Positions 52,062 to 60,385 of a DNA stretch of 64,000 bases are shown in pieces (the stretch's first letter is position 1; each line of letters begins with the position of its first letter). The notes below the pieces were generated by a model. It was not told the DNA's origin. It saw only the letters and a list, made by a program, of their open reading frames with translations, and did not search any database. Source of the DNA: UBA5018 sp947463165 (GTDB taxonomy: Bacteria; Cyanobacteriota; Cyanobacteriia; PCC-6307; Cyanobiaceae); contig CALRTY020000019.1 of assembly GCA_943371245.1 (NCBI GenBank), forward strand, positions 9,739 through 73,738. Direction: 5' to 3'. The position numbers and the translations under genes were made by a program.

Positions 52062-52148
52062 CGGAGAGGGAGGGATTCGAACCCTCGATAGAGTTGCCCC
52101 TATACAGCATTTCCAGTGCTGCGCCTTCGACCACTCGGCCACCTCTCC
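52062..52148 (-). tRNA. tRNA-Ser(GGA)
   Basis: 87 nt class II tRNA. Acceptor GGAGAGG pairs with CCTCTCC, discriminator G. The anticodon stem GCACT/ATGC-type encloses CTGGAAA with anticodon GGA. A long variable arm (TATAGGGGCAACTCTA) and the T arm GGGTTCGAATCCC follow. CCA is not encoded. Confidence 0.95.
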
Positions 52149-52234
52149 AGGGGCAAAATGGGGCAACCAGGTGTCAATGTAGCAGTTCACCCCCTCCCCC
52201 CTTGGCTTCCCAGGTCTTGACATCCCACTGCGAG

Positions 52235-52294
52235 ATGGCAAACAGCATCGCGGCAGACACCATGGAGGCAAACAGCATGACGGCAAACAGCATC
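52235..52294. repeat. 15-bp repeat at the ferredoxin start
   Basis: Degenerate ATGRNGGCAAACAGC units (52235, 52262 and 52277 are the clearest), in frame with the ferredoxin and each carrying a potential start codon. Confidence 0.8.
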
Positions 52295-52822
52295 AATTCC
52301 CAAGGCCTGCAGCCCCTCGCCATCGTTGCCGAGGCCCCGCCGACTGCCCTTGCCCCAGCTGCCGACGGCCCATCCGCAGCTGCGCAGTGCCCAGCTTCAG
52401 AGGGCAAGACCGCCAAGGGCGGCGATGGGCCCTCAGCGCCAGTCGAGGCCAGCCCGGCGTCCAGCTTCCCGATCACCGTGCACTGGTTAGAGCAGGGTCG
52501 GGTGATCCAGCACCAGGTGCCGGCTGGCGAATACATCCTGCGCAGCTTTGAGCAGCAGGGCGACCCCCTGCCCTTCAGCTGTCGCCAGGGCTGTTGTACG
52601 GCCTGTGCGGTGCGGGTGCTGCAGGGGTCGATCGACCAGCGGGAGGCCCTTGGCCTCTCCCAGGAGCTGCGGGCCCAGGGCTATGGGCTGCTCTGCGTGG
52701 CCAGGGCCACCGGGCCGCTGGTGGTGGAAACCCAGGCGGAAGACGAGGTGTACGAGCTGCAGTTTGGCCGCTTCTTCGGGCGTGGCAAGGTGCGCTCCGG
52801 CCTGCCCCTGGAGGAAGAATGA
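52235..52822 (+). CDS. 2Fe-2S plant-type ferredoxin with N-terminal extension
   Basis: 195 aa. The ferredoxin domain occupies about residues 80-195: FSCRQGCCTACAVRVLQG supplies three cluster Cys (C-x4-C-x2-C, with an extra adjacent Cys), and LLCVARATGPL supplies the fourth. The first ~75 residues are low complexity and begin with repeated ANSM/ANSI units encoded by a 15-bp tandem repeat; several repeat copies contain an in-frame ATG, so the start could be at any of them. It is an electron carrier of unknown partner. The stop overlaps the suhB start (ATGA). Confidence 0.88.
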   Translation: MANSIAADTMEANSMTANSINSQGLQPLAIVAEAPPTALAPAADGPSAAAQCPASEGKTAKGGDGPSAPVEASPASSFPITVHWLEQGRVIQHQVPAGEYILRSFEQQGDPLPFSCRQGCCTACAVRVLQGSIDQREALGLSQELRAQGYGLLCVARATGPLVVETQAEDEVYELQFGRFFGRGKVRSGLPLEEE

Positions 52823-53775
52823 ACTTGTCCAGCCCCCACCCGTCTAGCCCCCACCCGTCTAGCCCCCACCCGTCCAGCCCTGACCAGTCCAGGCCAATAC
52901 AGCGCCGCTCCGATGCGGCGGCTATGGCTTCAGGCCTGCAGGGCCCAGACTTGGAGAAGTTGGCCAACCTGGCCCGCCGGGCCGCCTTGGCTGGAGGTGA
53001 GCTGTTGCGCCATCACTTCGGCCGGCTGGAGCAGGTGCGAGAGAAGGGGCGCAGTGGCGATCTGGTCACCGAGGCCGACCTGGCTGCAGAAGCGGCGGTG
53101 CTGAGCTTGTTGGCTCAGGAGACACCGCAGATCGGAGTGCTGGCTGAGGAGAGCGGCCGCATCGCCAAACAGGGCGGTCTGGAGTGGTGTGTTGATCCCC
53201 TCGATGGCACCACCAATTACGCCCATGGCTTTCCGCTGTTCGGCACCTCGGTGGGGCTCTGCTGGCAAGGGCAGCCCCTGCTTGGTGCCATTGCTGTCCC
53301 CGTGCTCGACCAGCTCTACTGGGCAGCGCCGGGCCTGGGGGCCTGGTGTAACGAGCAGGCCATCCGGGTAAGTGGTTGTAGCAAACTCGCCGATTCCCTA
53401 TTGACCACTGGCTTTGCCTACGATCGCCGTAGCCGCCTTGACAACAATTACGCCGAATTTGCCTATTTCACCCATCGCACCCATGGCGTCAGACGCGGCG
53501 GCGCGGCGGCCGTCGACTTGGCTTTTGTGGCTGCTGGTCGCTGCGATGGCTACTGGGAACGCGGCCTCTCTCCTTGGGATCTGGCCGCTGGGGTGGTGTT
53601 GGTGGAGCAGGCCGGCGGCCTGGTGAGCGCCTACGACGGCGGTGAGTTCGAGCTGGCCAATGGTCGCCTGATCGCCTGTGCCCCAGGCCTGCACAGGGAG
53701 CTGATCGATGGTTTAGCGGTTTGCCAGCCCTTGCCCGGTGCCAGCTACGGCGCCCTTGAGTTGGAGGCCACCTGA
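52819..53775 (+). CDS. suhB: Inositol monophosphatase family protein
   Basis: 318 aa from ATG 52819, which overlaps the ferredoxin stop; a second ATG at 52924 lies just before the folded domain. Metal sites are GVLAEESG, DPLDGTTNYAHGFP (the IMPase signature) and SPWDLAAGVVLVEQAGG. It is a magnesium-dependent, lithium-sensitive-type phosphatase acting on inositol phosphates or related substrates. The first ~25 residues are SSPHP pentapeptide repeats from a 15-bp array. The stop codon lies inside another 16-17-bp tandem repeat. Confidence 0.93.
   Translation: MNLSSPHPSSPHPSSPHPSSPDQSRPIQRRSDAAAMASGLQGPDLEKLANLARRAALAGGELLRHHFGRLEQVREKGRSGDLVTEADLAAEAAVLSLLAQETPQIGVLAEESGRIAKQGGLEWCVDPLDGTTNYAHGFPLFGTSVGLCWQGQPLLGAIAVPVLDQLYWAAPGLGAWCNEQAIRVSGCSKLADSLLTTGFAYDRRSRLDNNYAEFAYFTHRTHGVRRGGAAAVDLAFVAAGRCDGYWERGLSPWDLAAGVVLVEQAGGLVSAYDGGEFELANGRLIACAPGLHRELIDGLAVCQPLPGASYGALELEAT
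52833..52892. repeat. 15-bp repeat at the suhB start
   Basis: Two identical CCCCCACCCGTCTAG units, a third with one change and a fourth decayed copy, in frame, encoding SSPHP repeats at residues 4-23 of the suhB product. Confidence 0.95.
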
Positions 53776-53803
53776 GTTGGAGGCCCCCTGAGTTGGGGAG
53801 CGC
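53755..53803. repeat. 16-17-bp repeat across the suhB stop
   Basis: Three units around CTGAGTTGGAGGCCCC (53755-53771, 53772-53787, 53788-53803). The suhB TGA lies in the second unit; the first unit is coding, the last intergenic. Confidence 0.9.
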
Positions 53804-53896
53804 CTATTCATGGTCAACCGGGCATGGGGCTTGTGGGCCCTGTTGGTCTGGGCGGCTTGCGTAGGAGGATCGGCGGCGATATCGCTGCTCCAGTCC

Positions 53897-55084
53897 ATGG
53901 CTCTGCAACCCGCCGCCGGCGTCCGGGATCTAAACCCCGGCGAGGTGGAGCAGAACCGCAGTATCTGCGCCCAGTTGTCGTCTGTTTACAGGCGTTGGGG
54001 CTATCAGCAGCTCACCCCCCCCAGCGTGGAGCGCTCGGACACCCTGGAAGCCGGTGGGGCCATCAATGAGCGCGAAATTGTGCGCCTGGTGAGTGGCGAG
54101 CCCCTGGGGTTGAGGCCAGAGTTAACCGCACCGATTGCCAGGGCGGCCTGCACCCGGCTGGCCTCCCAGCCGCGACCGCTGCGCCTCTGGAGCGAGGGCA
54201 CCATCTTCCGCAGCTGGCTAGGGGAGGGGGGAGCCCAGCGCATCCAGGAACAGTTGCAAAGTGGCGTGGAACTGCTGGGCGAGCCCTCCGCAGCCGCGGA
54301 AGCAGAGCTGTTGCGGTTGCTGTTGGCGGCGGTGGGCAGCCTGGGCCTCGACCAGCGGCACCGCCCCCGGCTGCTGCTGGGCCACCACGGTTTACTCAGC
54401 CTGCTGCTGGAGCGCCTGCCAGAGCCGGTGCGCCCCGCCGCCCGCACGGCATTGAGCGGCCTCGACGCCCTATCCCTGGCCAGCCTGCCCCTGGGCGAGG
54501 AGCAGCGCCTTTGGTTGCAGGAGCTGAGCCGCCTGCGGGGCGCTCCGGCCCAGGTGCTGGAGACGCTGGCCGTTTGGCTCGGTCAGCACCCCCTGCTCAC
54601 CAGCCTGGCGGCCACCTTGGAGTTGGTGATGCCCGCTGCAGCGCGCCATGGGGTGAGCCTGCAGCTGGATCCCACTTACCAGCCCCACTTTTCGCTCTAC
54701 GACGGCCTGGTGCTGAAACTGGTGTGCCAGGGCAGCGATGCGCCTGTGGCGATCGCCAGCGGCGGCCGTTATGACGCCCTGGTGGGGCGCTTTTGCCCTC
54801 CGGAGGCCCGCCAAGCCAACTTGGCCTGCGGAGTTGGTTTTGGCTTCGATATCGAGGCAATCCGCGAATTGGCCGGCCAGGGCGAGTGGCCAGCCGAATC
54901 AAGCAATCGCCACCTGGTGAGCTTCAGCGAGCAGGCTGGCCTGGCGGCAGCCCTCGATGCCCTGGAAACCCTGCATGCGGCGGGCCTGGTGGCCGAACTG
55001 CACGGCCAGCCCCTGGTAAACCGAGCCGCCGCCGAGGCCCTGGCCAGCCAAAGGGGTTGCGGAGCCGTGGAGTTCTTGGCTTGA
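53897..55084 (+). CDS. hisZ: ATP phosphoribosyltransferase regulatory subunit
   Basis: 395 aa, a class II HisRS paralogue lacking tRNA charging ability that complexes with short HisG to give an active, histidine-regulated enzyme. GVRDLNPGEVEQNRSI, LRPELTAPIARAAC, FSLYDGLVLKLVC and IASGGRYDALVGRF are typical. ATG 53897 (MALQPAAG) is preferred over 53810, which would add a 29-residue hydrophobic leader. The partner hisG is 40 kb away in this window. There is no anticodon-binding domain. Confidence 0.93.
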   Translation: MALQPAAGVRDLNPGEVEQNRSICAQLSSVYRRWGYQQLTPPSVERSDTLEAGGAINEREIVRLVSGEPLGLRPELTAPIARAACTRLASQPRPLRLWSEGTIFRSWLGEGGAQRIQEQLQSGVELLGEPSAAAEAELLRLLLAAVGSLGLDQRHRPRLLLGHHGLLSLLLERLPEPVRPAARTALSGLDALSLASLPLGEEQRLWLQELSRLRGAPAQVLETLAVWLGQHPLLTSLAATLELVMPAAARHGVSLQLDPTYQPHFSLYDGLVLKLVCQGSDAPVAIASGGRYDALVGRFCPPEARQANLACGVGFGFDIEAIRELAGQGEWPAESSNRHLVSFSEQAGLAAALDALETLHAAGLVAELHGQPLVNRAAAEALASQRGCGAVEFLA

Positions 55085-55160
55085 ACCGCTGGCGGGCAGC
55101 GGTCGATCGCGGCGGTAGGGGAGTCGCTTTCTAGGATCCAGCCAACTGAAAGCCCGCCCC

Positions 55161-55385
55161 ATGGCCCACACGATCGTCACCAATGTGTGCGAGGGCGTGG
55201 CCGACTGTGTTGATGCCTGCCCCGTGGCCTGCATCCATCCAGGCAAGGGGGCCAACAAAAAGGGGCTTGGCTTCTACTGGATCGACGCCGATACCTGCAT
55301 CGACTGTGGCATCTGCCTACAGGTGTGTCCGGTGCAGGGGGCGATCCTGGCCGAGGAGCGGCCCGAACTTCAGAAAGTCGGCTGA
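55161..55385 (+). CDS. Bacterial-type ferredoxin (two clusters)
   Basis: 74-aa low-potential ferredoxin. Cys pattern: NVCEGVADCVDACPVACI for one cluster and CIDCGICLQVCPVQGAI for the other. Spacing fits 7Fe/8Fe ferredoxins with [3Fe-4S]/[4Fe-4S] clusters. It may accept electrons from photosystem I or serve a dedicated reductase; the partner is unknown. It lies between hisZ and htpG. Confidence 0.93.
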   Translation: MAHTIVTNVCEGVADCVDACPVACIHPGKGANKKGLGFYWIDADTCIDCGICLQVCPVQGAILAEERPELQKVG

Positions 55386-55489
55386 TCCAGGAGGGCGGGG
55401 CGAGGGCGGTTCGGTCACCCCTCCCTTGGGGCCATTGAGCTGGGAGGCGGTTGATCCTTAAGGTATTGATCAGCGATTCCAGCTTGACG

Positions 55490-57508
55490 ATGCCGGTGCT
55501 AGACGAAAAGGGTCAGATTCAGATCCACACCGAAAATATCTTTCCAATCATTAAGAAGGCTGTTTACAGCGGCCATGAGGTGTTTCTGCGTGAGCTGGTT
55601 AGCAATGGCCTAGACGCCATCAGTAAGCGCCGCATGGCTGCCATGGCCGGCGACTGCAGCGAGGGCGATGAGGGCAAGATCTCGATTCGTATCGATCGCG
55701 AAAAAAATACTCTCACCATTACCGATAACGGTATCGGCATGACCGCCGATGAGGTTAAGCGCTATATCAATCAGGTGGCATTCTCCAGTGCCGAAGATTT
55801 TTTGGAGAAGTATAAGCAGGAAGACGATGCAATCATCGGCCACTTTGGCCTGGGGTTTTACTCCAGCTTCATGGTGGCCAAGCATGTGGAGCTGGTGAGC
55901 CTCTCGGCCCGTCCCAATGCCGAGGCCGTGCGCTGGAGCTGCGATGGCTCCCCCAGCTTCAGCTTGGAAGCGGCAGAGCGCAGCGAGCCGGGCACCGACG
56001 TGATCCTGCACTTGATGGAGGAGGAGCTGGAGTACATCGAGCCCGCCCGCATCCGCACCCTGATCACCACCTACTGCGACTTCATGCCAGTGGAGGTGCA
56101 ACTGGAGGGCGAAACTGTTAATAAGCGTCAGGCGCCATGGCGTAAGAGCCCCCGGGATCTCAGCGATGAAGATTACATCGAACTGTATCGCTACTTGTAT
56201 CCCTTTCAGGGGGATCCCCTGCTGTGGGTTCATCTGAACACCGATTACCCTTACACGCTGCAAGGTATTTTATATTTTCCCAAGTCCACCGGTAGGGCCG
56301 ATTGGGATAAGGGTGAAATCCGCCTCTATTGCAACCAGGTTTTTGTTAGCGATTCGATCAAGGAGGTGGTGCCCCGCTACCTGTTGCCCCTGCGCGGCGT
56401 GATCGATTCCCCCGACATCCCCCTCAACGTCAGCCGCTCCGCCCTGCAAACCGATCGCCGGGTGCGTTCGATCGGCGGCTTCGTGGCCAAGAAGGTGGGT
56501 GACCGACTCAAGGAGCTGCACCGGGATGATCCCCGTCGCTACGCCGAGATCTGGGAATCACTGGCCCCGTTCATCAAAATCGGTGCCATGGAGGACGACA
56601 AATTTGCCGAACAGGTGGCCGATCTGGTGCTGTTTGGCACTACTTCTACCGCTAAAACAGCCACCGCTAAAACAGCCACCGCCCAGACAGCTACCGCCCA
56701 GGCAGACGACTCCTCGTCAGACGACGCTACGGCTACGGATGCCAGCGCTACGCCAGAAAACTCCGCCGGCGATACTGAAAACCTCGATCCGATTCCTGGT
56801 CAGGGCGGCAAGGCCTACACCACCTTGGCCGGCTACCGCAGCCGCCTGGCCGCCGATAACGACAAGCGCATCCTCTATTGCACCGATGAGGCCGGCCAGG
56901 CCAGCCCCCTTGCCCTCTGGAAGAGCCAGTCAGCGGAGGTGCTGTTGGCCGATACATTTGTAGATACCCAATTCATCCCCTGGCTGGAATATCGCCACGA
57001 GGAACTCAAATTCCAGCGGGTTGATGCCGAGCTAGACGACTCCCTGCAGGAGCAGGAGAGTGAATTGGCCGACGCCGATGGCAAGGACAATTCCGAAAAA
57101 CTGCGCCAGCTGTTCAAGGGCGCCCTGGCCAACGACAAGGTGACGATTCAGGTGCAGGCCCTCAAGGGCGACAGCGCTCCTGCCGCATTGATCCTGCTGC
57201 CCGAGCAGATGCGCCGCATTAATGACATGGGTGCGCTGATGGAGCAGCGGCTGCCGGGGCTGCCCGACCACCACGTACTGCTGGTGAACCGTAAGCACAA
57301 GCTGGTGGAAGGTCTGCTCAAGCTCTCGGCCGGCTCAGTGATCACCGGTGCTGGCAGCTCCCCCAGCCAACAGTTGGCAGACGAGCTCAGCGCTCATATC
57401 TACGAACTGGCAAGGCTGGCGGTGGGTGGTCTGGAACCCAACCAGTTGGCCGGCTTCCAGCAGCGCAGTTCCGATCTGATGGGCAAACTGATGGAGCGCG
57501 GCCTCTGA
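55490..57508 (+). CDS. htpG: Chaperone HtpG (Hsp90)
   Basis: 672-aa ATP-dependent chaperone; in cyanobacteria it supports heat tolerance and phycobilisome and tetrapyrrole enzymes. ATG 55490 (MPVLDEKGQIQIHTEN) is chosen over 55451. The N-terminal ATPase has ELVSNGLDAISK, ITDNGIGMTADEV and GHFGLGFYSSFMVA. In the middle domain, SPDIPLNVSRSALQ-type residues are present. At about residues 388-430 a TATAKTATAQ-rich, then acidic, low-complexity insert interrupts the middle/C-terminal boundary; it is encoded partly by a 15-bp repeat and is unusual for Hsp90. Confidence 0.96.
   Translation: MPVLDEKGQIQIHTENIFPIIKKAVYSGHEVFLRELVSNGLDAISKRRMAAMAGDCSEGDEGKISIRIDREKNTLTITDNGIGMTADEVKRYINQVAFSSAEDFLEKYKQEDDAIIGHFGLGFYSSFMVAKHVELVSLSARPNAEAVRWSCDGSPSFSLEAAERSEPGTDVILHLMEEELEYIEPARIRTLITTYCDFMPVEVQLEGETVNKRQAPWRKSPRDLSDEDYIELYRYLYPFQGDPLLWVHLNTDYPYTLQGILYFPKSTGRADWDKGEIRLYCNQVFVSDSIKEVVPRYLLPLRGVIDSPDIPLNVSRSALQTDRRVRSIGGFVAKKVGDRLKELHRDDPRRYAEIWESLAPFIKIGAMEDDKFAEQVADLVLFGTTSTAKTATAKTATAQTATAQADDSSSDDATATDASATPENSAGDTENLDPIPGQGGKAYTTLAGYRSRLAADNDKRILYCTDEAGQASPLALWKSQSAEVLLADTFVDTQFIPWLEYRHEELKFQRVDAELDDSLQEQESELADADGKDNSEKLRQLFKGALANDKVTIQVQALKGDSAPAALILLPEQMRRINDMGALMEQRLPGLPDHHVLLVNRKHKLVEGLLKLSAGSVITGAGSSPSQQLADELSAHIYELARLAVGGLEPNQLAGFQQRSSDLMGKLMERGL
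56651..56710. repeat. 15-bp repeat inside htpG
   Basis: GCTAAAACAGCCACC twice exactly, then GCCCAGACAGCTACC and a decayed fourth copy, in frame, producing (A-K/Q-T-A-T) pentapeptides in an inter-domain loop of HtpG. Confidence 0.95.
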
Positions 57509-57803
57509 TCCACGAACAGCGATAAGCCCTGGGCCAGGCCTGCAGGATTGCGGTGCAGCAGGCGACAGTTGGCAGCTCCGCGCTGCTGACCAGCTGATCG
57601 GTGCACAGCTCCAGCTGAACTGGCGGCCCGAACAGGAAAAGTGGTTCCACGAGGGTTCGGGCAGCGGTAGCGCTGAAGGGCTCCGGGAACCAGTGGCGAA
57701 GGGCCCCAGCAGCTAGCGGCCAACGGCCTTGGAGGCCAGGGTCTGTTTGGTACCATTAACAAGTGGGCGAATGCTCGCAATTTTTTTCTCAGGTTGAAGG
57801 TTC

Positions 57804-58040
57804 ATGTCCCGGGTCTGCCAACTCACCGGCAAGCGTGCCAACAACGGCATGGCCGTGTCCCACTCCCACGTCCGCACCAAAAAGCTGCAACAGGTGAACC
57901 TGCAGGAGCGACGCCTCTGGTGGGAAGAAGGCAACCGCTTTGTGAAATTGCGGGTATCCACCCGCGCCCTCAAGACCATCCAAAAGAAGGGTCTTGGCGC
58001 CTACGCCAAGGAATTGGGTGTAAACCTGGCCAAGATCTGA
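57804..58040 (+). CDS. rpmB: 50S ribosomal protein L28
   Basis: 78-aa L28. MSRVCQLTGKRANNGMAVSHS, TKKLQQVNLQ and KLRVSTRALKTIQKKG are diagnostic. Only one Cys is present, so it is the non-zinc form. The 295 bases before it (57509-57803) hold no gene I can recognise; the poly-T (57780-57786) just upstream is preceded by GC-rich sequence without a clean stem. Confidence 0.98.
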   Translation: MSRVCQLTGKRANNGMAVSHSHVRTKKLQQVNLQERRLWWEEGNRFVKLRVSTRALKTIQKKGLGAYAKELGVNLAKI

Positions 58041-58082
58041 TTCGCCATAACGGCGAGCTCCTAATCTTGTTCACTAAACCAA

Positions 58083-58655
58083 ATGAATCGTCGCGAACTT
58101 TTTCGCACTAGCCTGGCCAGTGCTCTGTTCGCCTCCACCGGCCTGCTGGCTAATCCCCGGCGGGCTTTTGCTATGGGCGGAACCCTGCCTTCCCTGGATC
58201 AGCCGGCACCTCCCTTTCAGCTGGAGGGCGTCGCTCCTGGAGCAGGCAACAAGCCGCAAGCTACTCGGTTGGATCTGAGCAACTTTGCCGGTAGCTGGCT
58301 GGTGCTCTACTTCTATCCAAAAGACTTCACGGGCGGCTGCACCCTCGAAGCCAGACGCTTTCAAACCGATCTAGCCGCTTATCGGGCTGCCAATGCCCAG
58401 GTGGTGGGGGTGAGTGCCGATGACGCCAATTCCCACGCCGCATTTTGTGACCAGGAAGGTCTGGCCTTTCCCCTGCTGGCCGATCCCGGTGGTGTGGTCA
58501 GCCGCCGCTACGGCTCCTGGATTCCCCCATTCTCGCAACGTCACAGCTTCCTGATTGATCCGCAAGGAGTGCTGCGGGCCCGCTGGGTAGGTGTACAACC
58601 CAGCAGCCACAGCTCCGAGGTATTGGCGGAATTGAGAAGGCTGCAGAATATTTAG
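58083..58655 (+). CDS. Peroxiredoxin, PrxQ/Bcp type, exported
   Basis: 190-aa thiol peroxidase. An N-terminal MNRRELFRTSLASALFAS...RRAFA leader indicates Sec (possibly Tat) export to lumen or periplasm. YFYPKDFTGGCTLEARRFQ carries the peroxidatic Cys (near residue 83). The PrxQ resolving Cys five residues later is absent (Arg there), so it is atypical or 1-Cys; another Cys lies in HAAFCDQEG. LLADPGGVVSRRYGSW and RHSFLIDPQGVLR complete the fold. It likely detoxifies peroxides near photosynthetic membranes. Confidence 0.9.
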   Translation: MNRRELFRTSLASALFASTGLLANPRRAFAMGGTLPSLDQPAPPFQLEGVAPGAGNKPQATRLDLSNFAGSWLVLYFYPKDFTGGCTLEARRFQTDLAAYRAANAQVVGVSADDANSHAAFCDQEGLAFPLLADPGGVVSRRYGSWIPPFSQRHSFLIDPQGVLRARWVGVQPSSHSSEVLAELRRLQNI

Positions 58656-59014
58656 ATCGAAGATGGATTGTGATTGCAATGGGCAATAAAAGAGAAGTTA
58701 AACCTTCTTAATTCAATTGCCATAATTTAAAGACGCCTCGAAAACTTGCCCACTCTTCTGGCCGTTGCGTATGTCTCCTCCAGCTCTTGCTGAGGTGTGA
58801 GCCCCGCAAGCAGCACCTAGTGGTTGGCGGGGTTAAGTGTGCCGACAAAAGGCAGGTGGAAGGCTCGATAGAAAGCTGACCGTGATGCTGCTTCCGGTTC
58901 ATTTGTGGCTATCAGTAGTAGCAGCATTTGTTAACTGCCAGCTTCCCGGTCAGTTTGCCAGCTTTGAGCAGGTGAAACAAGCTGCAGCGCAGGGGTTTGC
59001 TTTTTCAGGAAGCC
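58656..59014. other. Junction of core and accessory DNA
   Basis: 359 bases. At 58726-58744 TTTAAAGACGCCTCGAAAA matches the arm of the 30.7 kb fold-back element (consensus TTTAAAGRM..CTCGAAAA). A decayed TTTTTCAGGAAGCCTTA near 58999-59015 resembles the opposite arm. A 64-codon minus frame (58708-58902) has no recognisable domain. I think this is a remnant of a small element beside the accessory genes. Confidence 0.4.
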
Positions 59015-60385
59015 TTAGATAAGCCTCTGCTGCGCAGCTGGGCCGGTACTTGTGTCGGCAGCTCTGGTGCTGGCGTCGGAATGATCTGGTGAGGAGGTGC
59101 GAACGGCGAGAGACACCTCACCGGGCTCCCGCTTAGCCATGATCTTCGCCGCCATACCTTGCTTGCGAAGGTTCTCCAGCGTCTGGGAATGAGCTGTGCA
59201 CCACTGCTGTTCAATCTCCATATCGCGCTGGCGCTGTTGTTCGGTCACTGGGGCTCCTGGATCCCCGAAGCGCACCAGCTCTGTGCGCATACGGCCGTCG
59301 ACATCCTGAAGTTCCACACCGTAATCCCTGCTGCCGGCCTTCTGAACAACGATTGATCCGCCCTCCACCCAGGCCGTCGTCATGCCTTCACGAACGTCGT
59401 AGCCAAGTTCCCTCAGCGAACCCAGTACAACGCTGCGGACAAGCTCACCGTCAAGGCGAAGAGCCTCCTTCTCGCACCAGGCTTCAACCGCTTGACGCAA
59501 GTCACTCAGTGACGCTCCCTGGCCATCACGGAAGGCACTGATGGCTGTCTTCAGGCCAGCCGGTGCCGCATTGAAAACCCCCAATTGAGCTTCCAGTTCA
59601 TCGAGAATCGCGAGGCGTTCCGCCTCTCGTGCACGCCGCTGCAAGGTCTGCGACAGCTCAAGAGAAAGCGAATCCAAAAGGAGCCGGAGCTGACGTTGAT
59701 CTTGCTCCCCGTCAAGTGCTTCCAGGCGGGATCGCAACCCAGTCGTTTCGTTGCTGTCGTCAAGCAGCTCAAGCTTGACCAGGAGCTTTTCAATCCGCTC
59801 CCTCTCAGGATCCACGGCGTTGTGTTCTAGCCTTGCTGGGCTGGCTTCTACGGCCAAATCGGTGAGTGCCTGCCGGAACTCCTGGTCGCTCTGGTTCCGC
59901 AGCTTGCGATCAAGCTGTTGGGCCGCAAGCTCCAAGCCAGCGGCAGAGGGGGCCTGAAGAAGAGACCGACTTTCCTCGACGAGACCTGCAGCTTGGAGCC
60001 GAGAAGCCAGGTCGTTTGCAGCCGCACGCATGGACCTCGACCGCTGGCGCACTTCGGTGATTGCGGTGTTCATCTGCTCCCGCAGCTGATCCAATTCACT
60101 GGCCATGAATTGCAACTGCTGTTCACCCCGTATCTGCAAATCCTCAAGAGAATCTGCCTCCTGAATCTTTTCGAAGCGCTGGTCCATAGCGGTCATGGAC
60201 TTCTCCATGGCCCCGATCACCTCGCTATTGGCCAACGGCTGCAGCTCCTTCAAGCTCTTCTCGAGCCGCTTACGCTGACTGTGCCATTGATTCTGCAGGT
60301 TCTTCAGGCGCTGTTCTTGCAGGTGACGTTGACGCTCCTGCATGGCCTGAATAACACGGATGTCGACGATCTTGGGACCGCTCAT
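59015..60385 (-). CDS. Long coiled-coil protein of unknown function
   Basis: 456 aa from ATG 60385 (MSGPKIVDIRVIQAM). Residues ~15-330 are almost entirely charged, Leu-rich helix (QERQRHLQEQRLKN, LKELQPLANSEVIGAMEKS) and should form coiled coils. A compact C-terminal domain follows (~345-425: LRELGYDVREGMTTAWVEGG, SIVVQKAGSRDYGVELQDVD), then a disordered Ser/Thr/Ala tail. I do not recognise the family. Its ATG overlaps the stop of the helicase reading frame's continuation (ATGA, 60382-60385), so it was built as the second gene of that operon. Frames extending to 60577 are part of that continuation's antisense or alternate frame and are rejected. Confidence 0.72.
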   Translation of the reverse strand: MSGPKIVDIRVIQAMQERQRHLQEQRLKNLQNQWHSQRKRLEKSLKELQPLANSEVIGAMEKSMTAMDQRFEKIQEADSLEDLQIRGEQQLQFMASELDQLREQMNTAITEVRQRSRSMRAAANDLASRLQAAGLVEESRSLLQAPSAAGLELAAQQLDRKLRNQSDQEFRQALTDLAVEASPARLEHNAVDPERERIEKLLVKLELLDDSNETTGLRSRLEALDGEQDQRQLRLLLDSLSLELSQTLQRRAREAERLAILDELEAQLGVFNAAPAGLKTAISAFRDGQGASLSDLRQAVEAWCEKEALRLDGELVRSVVLGSLRELGYDVREGMTTAWVEGGSIVVQKAGSRDYGVELQDVDGRMRTELVRFGDPGAPVTEQQRQRDMEIEQQWCTAHSQTLENLRKQGMAAKIMAKREPGEVSLAVRTSSPDHSDASTRAADTSTGPAAQQRLI

